Shown: positions 57,307 to 64,000 of the stretch, piece after piece
How positions within the stretch are numbered: position 1 is the stretch's first letter
Layout of the letters: every line of letters begins with the position of its first letter
DNA from: Sesamum alatum
Taxonomy: Eukaryota > Streptophyta > Magnoliopsida > Lamiales > Pedaliaceae
Assembly (NCBI GenBank): GCA_034509735.1
Contig: JACGWO010000008.1
Span: 11,047,864-11,111,863 of the forward strand
Length of the DNA: 64,000 nucleotides
Reading direction: 5' to 3'
Translations under genes and position numbers: made by a program
Notes under the pieces: generated by a model
Seen by the model: the letters and a program-made list of their open reading frames with translations, nothing else
Databases searched by the model: none
What the model was told of the DNA's origin: nothing

Positions 57307-58487
57307 AAACTTGAGGAACCATGAAAATCACATGATTTGATGACTGTATCTTGGATCTGGCGAGATATGATTGTGTCTGTGGTGTGATAATTATAAGCCT
57401 TGTCCAATGCAGTCAGAGAATATAGTGAGGATAATGAGTTTGAAGAGCGGATTCGTGGCTTGTCAATATTCGACAGTCAGGTCTCCTATGCACTCTGGAA
57501 CACGTTTAAACTCCCTGAGTTTGTGGCCATAACAAGTCATCGAATAGGAGATGGTTTCCCGTGTCGATCGATGGATTGAACGTTAAGAGTCTAATCATAG
57601 GAACAAGTGATCGAATAGGAGATGGTTTCCCGTGTCGATCGATAGGTTGAACGTTAAGAGTCTAATCATAGGTGTCTAGTCCAAGATGAGAACCGACGGT
57701 CAATTGCATGCCCCAAACTTAGACCAATATATAACTGACGGAAGGACCGTACTGGTATGGTACTCAGGAGCCTAAATGTTCACGCCAACATTCACCTAGT
57801 CTCTAGTGCCATGGACCATTGTTAGATGTCCACCCAAGGTAACGGGTGCTTCTAGATAAATGTTTAATAAAAAATAATTAATTTTATTTCATTTAATTAA
57901 TAAATTATGTTAGACATAATCCCAAGTCTAGCTGAAGGTGAACCTAAAGAGTTACACACATATCACCTCAGAAGCAGCGGAGTTAATTTGTAATTAATTC
58001 AAGCAGAAAAAAGAATAAATGAATGGATCATTAAATGGGATAATCCGTTTAATGGATGGCCCAATATTTGATTAATTAATTTAATTAGATTTGAGCTTTT
58101 TAAATTAATTTGAGTAATCTAATTGGGGTAGGTTCAATTAATTAATTGATCGAGATGGGCTTGATTTATTTAATTGGATTAATTAAAGTCTTTAGGCTAC
58201 TTGTTAGGCTTTTAATTAATTGTATTAATTAAAAGACCGTATGGACCTTGTTGGACTTGAATTAATTCAATAGTTGAATTAATCAACCCGGTTCACATAA
58301 GTGGAATCTCAAAAACCATCATCCATGAAGTTGGTCAAGGAAGAGTGGTAAGTTTATCCTTGGGATGAATGTGGCAAAAAATATGCTTCAAAAGCAACAT
58401 TCGTTTTTAGCCACCTTGTTGTTTTGGGAAGTCAATGGTTGATCAAGCTTGATTAAGGTGATTGATTGGCAGGGCATTCACAAGTTT
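57307..58487 (+). mobile_element. LTR C, right part (between elements B and D)
   Basis: LTR C resumes at AAACTTGAGGAACC and continues through TCTTGGATCTGGCGAGA, the island (57790-57845), GGTGAACCTAAAGAGTTACA and the AT-rich middle. It then stops at 58487, where the reversed LTR of element D begins. A 71-bp tandem duplication lies at 57531-57672. The rest of LTR C would lie beyond element D, outside the window. Confidence 0.82.
57531..57672. repeat. 71-bp tandem duplication inside LTR C
   Basis: The segment 57531-57601 (AACAAGTCATCGAATAGGAG...) is repeated directly at 57602-57672 with three or so differences. Other LTR copies carry this segment once, so it is a local duplication private to LTR C. 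Confidence 0.93.
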
Positions 58488-60971
58488 TGACTAGAAACAA
58501 GTGGATCGACCTGGAAAATGCAGCGAAAGCGTAAAAAATCTGAATTAAACATACATACAATGAGATACGGATCAGTGGGTGTTACCTTGATCTTTTCTCC
58601 AGGCGTTCTGTGTATAACATATATGAAATAAACCTTCCAACATAAATATTTCGACCAAGAATCGGAAAAAGAAACCGACGCTTACCCTTGTTGTTTTTCT
58701 TGAACAGCTTCAAGCTTTGATCCCTCCTTCACCGTCACCATAGGATTCCAAAACTCGAAATCCTCTAAATGGTCCACACACTATATTGATTGACCCTCTC
58801 GTGCTAGCAACAAAGTACACGGGAAGTAAGAAACCAAACACACGTTATTAGTTTAACGACTTTGACTTTTTATGTTCTTCTTCTATAAAAGAAGAAAGAA
58901 GAACTTGGGACTTTGGAGAGAGAGAAACCGGTGTGTAGAGAGAGAGTTGAGGAGAGAGAGATTGATTGTGAGATTGTGTAGTGATGGAATGACCTAGTCT
59001 TTCCATACACTAGGATGGAAGTTATCATCCACACACCACCACCTCCTCTTTTTCTCATCATGGCAGAGATTGTGGCCTCTTCTAAGGAGCCAATCTCAGC
59101 CATCCATCAACCTTCAAATCTCCTTGACCTAGATTAAGTTAATTCGGGCTTGGCTTAGGTATTAGTGGACCGGTTTAATTAAAACTAAATTGAATAAAAC
59201 CTAAGGTCCAATGGTAGCATATCTTAAACCTCCACGTCCTTTAATCTAATTAAAAGACCCAAGCCTATTCTCCTTTAATTTATAAATCCAATTTATAAGT
59301 TAAATCATGCCCAATAAATCAATCCAATTAAATTATAAATGCTAAACTCAAAATTCAATTAATCCAATTAATTAAACTTTGAGAAATCCAACCCATAGAT
59401 TATTTTTTCATAAATGATCCAAACATTTATGCTCTCCAAACAATTAATTTAATCCAATTAAATCAATTCCCTTCTTTCGGAGTTAATTCTAAATTAATTC
59501 CATCACATTCTAGTGAATTGTGTGTGACTCTTTAGGTTCACCCTCAATTAGCCTTGGGCTACTGTCCATCATATATTAATTAAATCTAATTTGATTAATT
59601 ATTTTTTATTAACCTATAACCAGAAATGCTCGTTACCATGGGTAGCTGTCTAGCAACAATCAATGGCACTAGAGACTAGGTGAATAAATAACATGAACAT
59701 TTAAGCTCCCGAGTTGATACGAGTACAGTCCTTCCATCACCCGGCTCTCAATCATAGTCTAGGGCATGGAATTGGGTGTCGGTTCCCATCCTGGACTAGG
59801 CATCTATACTTAATACTCGAGACCTTGTATACTCTACTGATTCACACGGAAAACCTATCCCATTCAATTACTCATTGTGGCCATAGTTTCTAAGAGCTTA
59901 AAACGAGTCTTAAAACGTATAGGAGATACTGCTGTCATAATACTGACAGGGGACATATTCTATATTGGAACCTATCGTCCTTAGCACATATTCTGAATGC
60001 ACTGAATAAGGCTAACAACGGTACCTCACGATACAAGTCATTGTTTTCCAGATCCAAGATAGTCATCGTTCCTCGAGTCCGAGAACTAATCCCATACTAT
60101 CGGAGTCGGGAATCCCGTGTTGTACTGACGAAGCCCCCAAGGCTTCCATATGAAGATTCCCATGAGTCAGTTCAGTCAGTCAACTACCTTGCCAACCAAC
60201 CCATCAAAATTGCATAGACGACCTTTGCTATTGCTGATGAAATACGTAACTCACCCAATGAATGCAATACTTGATGCAAATCTCTATAAAACACTCGAGG
60301 TTCTCAACTTTGAATGTTTCAGACCAACCCTGAGGAGTTAGTTTCTGTCAACCTATGGACAACTCAACTTCAAAGGTGAACAAATTTGATCTGTTGGCTT
60401 GGTTGTAATGTTAATATCAATATAACATACTTAAGTAAGCACAACAAAGAGCAATGCCATAAATGCATACTCACTTTTATTCATTGAATAATAGGGTAAA
60501 CTACAATAACCTCCCCTGAGATTTATTAGAATTATGGATACCCCGTCTCTTTTCTAAAATTATAAATACCCCCTTGAGGTTTGTAATTATTATTATTGTA
60601 AAAAAACCAGCGAAGGAAAATTATATTCTTGTCCCTCTATGTAAAAAACGTAAGAAACCTCTCCTTACTCATCCTAGTCCAAAAAAATTCAGAAAACTTT
60701 AAAAATTAAAAAAATTATTCGGTTTACATTAAGGAATTTTGGTCAGTTCACCCATAAAAATAGATGAAAATAAGTTATTTGTTAGACGGTTACAAACCTC
60801 AAGGGAGCATTTGTTATTTTTTGAAAAGGTGAAGGGGTATCCATAGTTTTTACCAAACCTCAAGGGAGGTTATTGTAATTCACCTTAAATAATATTACAT
60901 TACATCAAAACTATCAAATAGATTACCACAAAAGTCGAATCTAATTGGCTTTTTGGTCATCTATTCTAACA
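58488..60971 (-). mobile_element. 3' LTR of element D, containing a MULE-like insertion
   Basis: On the minus strand it starts TGTTAGAATAGATGACCAAA at 60971 and ends TCTAGTCA at 58488. Landmarks include ATTCCTCATTGGGTGA.. block near 60260, the island (59690-59630), GGTGAACCTAAAGAGTCACA (about 59540-59520) and GCTTTCGCTGCATTTTCC at the end (about 58535-58515). Without the 392-bp insertion at 60494-60885 and its duplication, the length is about 2.08 kb, normal for the family. The LTR cuts LTR C at 58487. Confidence 0.85.
60494..60885. mobile_element. MULE-like inverted-repeat element with 9-bp target duplication (8/9)
   Basis: It begins GGGTAAACTACAATAACCTC and ends GGTTATTGTAATTCACCT; mirrored segments continue inward (CCCTTGAGGTTTGTAATTA near 60571 against TACAAACCTCAAGGGAGCAT near 60790). 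Flanks TGAATAATA (60485-60493) and TAAATAATA (60886-60894) match at eight of nine bases. The element interrupts the LTR of element D and resembles the element at 10609-11037. Noncoding. Confidence 0.82.
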
Positions 60972-60982
60972 ATCTCCCACTT
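60972..60982 (-). other. Polypurine tract of element D
   Basis: The minus strand reads AAGTGGGAGAT next to the LTR start at 60971, the same tract as in elements A and B. Confidence 0.85.
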
Positions 60983-60989
60983 GACCTAA

Positions 60990-61498
60990 AGCCAATCATC
61001 TCAAACCCATCTTCCTAAGATGTTGAGTATGGACAATCTGCGACACGGGCTTGGTCAGTGGATCTACCATATTTTCTGCTGAACTGACTCGATCCATCCG
61101 ATCATCACCTCTACTCATCATCTCCCTAAGCAGATGGTAACATCTAAGAATATGTTTGTGCCACTGATGAGATCTCGGTTCCTTTCTTTGCACTATCGCC
61201 CTGTTGTTATCACAGAAGATAACTATTGGGCCGACAATGCTAGGCACTACACCCATCTATTCGATGTAGTTTTTCATCCAAACCGCCTCTTTAGCTACTT
61301 CCGAAGCCGCTATGTATTTAGCTTTTGTGGTAGAATCAACTGTGGTATCCTGATTGGAACTTTTTCAAGCCACCACTCCACCATTAAGCTTTAATACGAA
61401 CCCTGATGGCGACTTGGCATAATTATAATCCGACTGGAAGCTAGCGTCGTTATAGCCTTTCAGTACCAACTCTCCACCATCGTAAACCAAGAACATAT
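60990..61498 (-). pseudogene. Element D RNase H remnant, cut by LTR E
   Basis: On the minus strand, codons read FLVYDGGELVLKGYNDASFQ (from about 61493), SGFVLKLNGGVVA (about 61400-61365), a stop-containing middle, then MGVVPSIVGPIVIFCDNNRA and DPLTKPVSQIVHTQHLRKMG (61256-60996). This is the copia RNase H end, with the catalytic CDN present. LTR E starts at 61499 and separates it from the upstream pol, which would lie beyond the right edge. The sequence is close to A and B but distinct. Confidence 0.85.
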
Positions 61499-63637
61499 TG
61501 TTAGAATAGGTGACCAGGAAGCCAAAAGGTTTGGCGATTTGTAACCTATTATACAACTCGATGTAAATGTAATATTATTATGTGATGAATAAAATGAGTA
61601 TTCATCACTTCTGGTGCTTACTTTGTTGCGCTTATTTCACATTTGTTAAAATGGTGTTAAACTTATATCACAACAAAGCCCACAGACCATGGATAACAAC
61701 TCATGCAGTTGGGCCACGCATTGGATGGTGGTCATGAAACCAACTGATTAAGAGTTGGGTCTGAAATGTTCCAAGTCAAGGACCTTGAGATAGGGCATCG
61801 AGAGTCCTATTGAGAATTGCGTCAAGAGTCGTGTTCATTGGATGAGTGTCGTGTTTCATCAGCGATAGGCGTAGGACGCCTACACGATCTTGATGGGTTT
61901 GGTCGACTGGGGTCGAGCCTACTAGACTGACTCGTGGGGATCATCATATGGAAGCCTTGGAGGCTTGATCGGTATGATTGATTTTCCCCGATTCCGATAG
62001 TACGGGAGTAATCCTCAGACTTGAGGGATCATGGCAGTCACGTGCACAGGACGACTGTATCTTGGATCTGGCGAGAGGTGATCATTCTGTAAGATGATTA
62101 TCATAAGTCTTGTCCAGTGCAGTCGGAATGTGTAGCGAGGACGACAGATTCCAAGAAGAGGATCCGTCCCATGTCAGTATGTGACCGAGGTATCTCCCAT
62201 GCACTCGGAGACACGTTCATGCTGTTTGAAGCTGTGGCCACAGTGGTTGGTCGAATAGGGAATGGTTTCCTGTGTTGATGCAATGAAGCATATGTAGTCT
62301 CGAGTATTAAGCATAGATGCCTAGTCAAGGATGGGAACCGACGCCCAATTCCATACCCTAGACTGAGGCCGGGAGACGGTAGACGGAAGGATCATGCCCA
62401 TACGGAATCGGCGTCTAAATGTTCACGCTAATTCACCTAGTCTCTAGTGCCATGGACCGTTGCTAGACGGCCACCCATGGTAACGGGCCCTTGTGGAACA
62501 CGGGCCCAAGTCTAGTTGAGGGTGAACTTAAAGGGAAACACACAAATCACCGAGGAGGTTAAGAGATTGACTTGGAGTTAATCTCGAAGGATAAATAAGT
62601 AAATGGATTACTTAAGGGAAAGTCCATTGGATGGATGGGTCGATATTGTATCGGGCCTTCGTTTAATCGGTAAATTGGATTTTCGATTAAATATGGAAAG
62701 TTGAAACGTTGAGACGTTGGATCTTTTAATTGGATTAAAAGATCAATGGAAATAATTTAAATGGACATTAAATTGCGGGTTCGTCGCAATTGGATTACGA
62801 TAAAACCCGGTCCGTTAAATTAGACCCGAGAGGAGAAATAATTCCTATTTTGGAATAGGAAGAAGTTGGATTTCTTCCCTTAGATAGACATGGCCGAAAT
62901 GCTCCCTTGGAGGAAGCAAAATCAGCCATGTTTCATGCTAGGTGGTATGTTGACTTATCTCTTTTGGAAAGAGACAAATCAACTCCAATCAAGCCCTTCC
63001 CTTTTGGTATGATTTGATCATACCATAAATTTTGGTATGCTTGATTGAAGAATTAATGGTGATTGATTGGAATGTATCTAGACATCCTTTGATGAACCTA
63101 GACACATTCCAATAATTACATTAATTATGTATATATATAAGAATATACAACACCAAGCATAAGTGAATCATTATTCATCTTTTTCTAGGAAAAAGAAGAA
63201 GAAATTGGCCTCTCCTCTCCCTCTCAACTCTCGGCCAAAACCCCCTCTTTCTCACTTGTGTTCTTCACTTGATTTTGAATCAAGAAGAAGAACAAAGTAG
63301 GTTTAAGCGTACACTAATCCATAGTGTTCTTCTCTTAAACCGATTCCTTCATAAACCCGTTTTCTTCTAGCAAGGAGAACGTGCGTTTCTTCCGGTGTGG
63401 TGTGGATTAAACAATCAAGGTAACGGTTTTATTACGCTTTGTATGATTTACTATCTATCTATGCCTTATGTGTTTATATATATGTTTTAATATTAACACA
63501 TCCTACATCGAATGCCCGGTTGAGCACCCAAGGGTACACCCCTTGGATTCGTTTATTTAAATTAGATTTAAATTTACGCACCATTTCTCGCTTTCTCGCT
63601 TCCACTCGCACTCCCGGGCGGATTCGCTTGTCCTTCA
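61499..63637 (+). mobile_element. 5' LTR of element E (2,139 bp)
   Basis: It runs from TGTTAGAATAGGTGACCAGG at 61499 to CTTCA at 63637, two bases from the primer site, and is a complete LTR of the family. It has ACAACAAAGCCCACAGACCA, the island (62425-62490), GGGTTCGTCGCAATTGGATT, a TATA-like region near 63126-63140, a CT-rich tract, GGTGTGGTGTGGATTAAAC and GAATGCCCGGTTGAGCACCC. It sits in the RNase H of element D. The second end of the insertion is outside the window, so the target duplication cannot be checked. Confidence 0.92.
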
Positions 63638-63639
63638 AG

Positions 63640-63651
63640 TGGTATCAGAGC
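63640..63651 (+). other. Primer binding site of element E
   Basis: TGGTATCAGAGC matches the complement of the initiator tRNA-Met 3' end exactly and follows the LTR end after two bases. Confidence 0.93.
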
Positions 63652-64000
63652 CCGGTTCGATGTAAGGGGCATAGATCTATGTGCTTGCCATGATCGACTT
63701 GCTTTTATGATTTTATTGGCATGTTAGATTACATAAGTGTATGAATAATATGATGATTCAATTGTTTGAATTTGATGGACTTTTGGCATGCTTGATTTTA
63801 TTAGATTGGATCTAAAAATATATGCCTATTTTCAGAATTATTGTTACTGTTTTTTTTTTTTGCTGAAAAGATGTTGAAAAGCATGAAAAAAAAAAATTGC
63901 GATCAGACAGCAGCGGCTGCGCGGAGGCGGGTGCCTGCGCGCTGTGCGCAGACGACCGAGGCCAGCACGTGGCACAAAGCGCGCACAGGCAGGGCACGCA
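63652..64000 (+). mobile_element. Start of element E leader, running off the window
   Basis: AT-rich leader follows the primer site (CCGGTTCGATGTAAGG), and from about 63898 it changes sharply to GC-rich sequence (GCGGCTGCGCGGAGGCGGGT), the same arrangement as in elements B and J. gag and pol of E, if present, lie to the right of the window. No coding region is visible here. Confidence 0.8.

Noticed and set aside
22659..64000. Integrated pararetrovirus
   Set aside because: Integrase precedes reverse transcriptase, there are LTRs, a tRNA-Met primer site and polypurine tracts. This is the Ty1/copia layout. No movement or coat protein was seen.

Overview
The window is plant nuclear DNA, most likely from a eudicot. 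It is AT-rich, has almost no intact coding capacity, and is packed with plant-type transposable elements: L1-like LINEs, a tRNA-derived SINE, Mutator-like (MULE) and hAT non-autonomous DNA elements, and many Ty1/copia LTR retrotransposons primed by initiator tRNA-Met. I see no intact host gene. I cannot support a finer taxonomic placement from sequence alone.

Left part (1-20.2 kb): a decayed minus-strand LINE is cut by the left edge (1 to about 4490). It is followed by a low-copy, AT-rich interval carrying small DNA elements. Four of these share a GGGTWAA terminus, and the best preserved has a perfect 9-bp target duplication (5050-5548). Two SINE copies lie at 10195-10459 (minus) and 11282-11545 (plus), both with target duplications. 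A hAT element with an 8-bp target duplication is at 11638-12960. The plus SINE and the hAT both sit inside remains of an unrecognised host coding sequence (11090-13125, minus). A MULE with about 300-bp inverted ends and a perfect 9-bp target duplication spans 13483-20235. It owes most of its length to a full-length LINE (13976-19551, minus) flanked by a perfect 16-bp target duplication.

Right part (20.2-64 kb): this is a nest of copia elements from one family group with unusually long LTRs (about 2.0-2.2 kb), TGTTAGAATAGGTGACC at the 5' end, a TGGTATCAGAGC primer site and an AAGTGGGAG polypurine tract. Element A (plus) keeps IN-RT-RNase H and its 3' LTR. Element B (46830-57306, minus) has both LTRs and gag-PR-IN-RT-RNase H. 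Elements I and J (minus) have 5' LTRs, long leaders and pieces of gag. D (minus) and E (plus) run off the right edge. Several nest inside one another: LTR C is split by B and D, B contains LTR L, and D contains E and a small MULE-like element. Every coding region is broken by stops, frameshifts or deletions.

Most interesting points: (1) a roughly 140-codon reading region, shared by two elements, in the long leader between primer site and gag; (2) a sharply GC-rich block in the same leader; (3) a 60-100 bp island with stem-forming potential preserved in 13 LTR copies; (4) a 2.3-kb tandem duplication of a head-to-head LTR junction; (5) an ATGA stop/start overlap between the two ORFs of the complete LINE; (6) a broken, unidentified coiled-coil/membrane-anchor gene. 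All family assignments come from motifs read by eye; no database search was possible.
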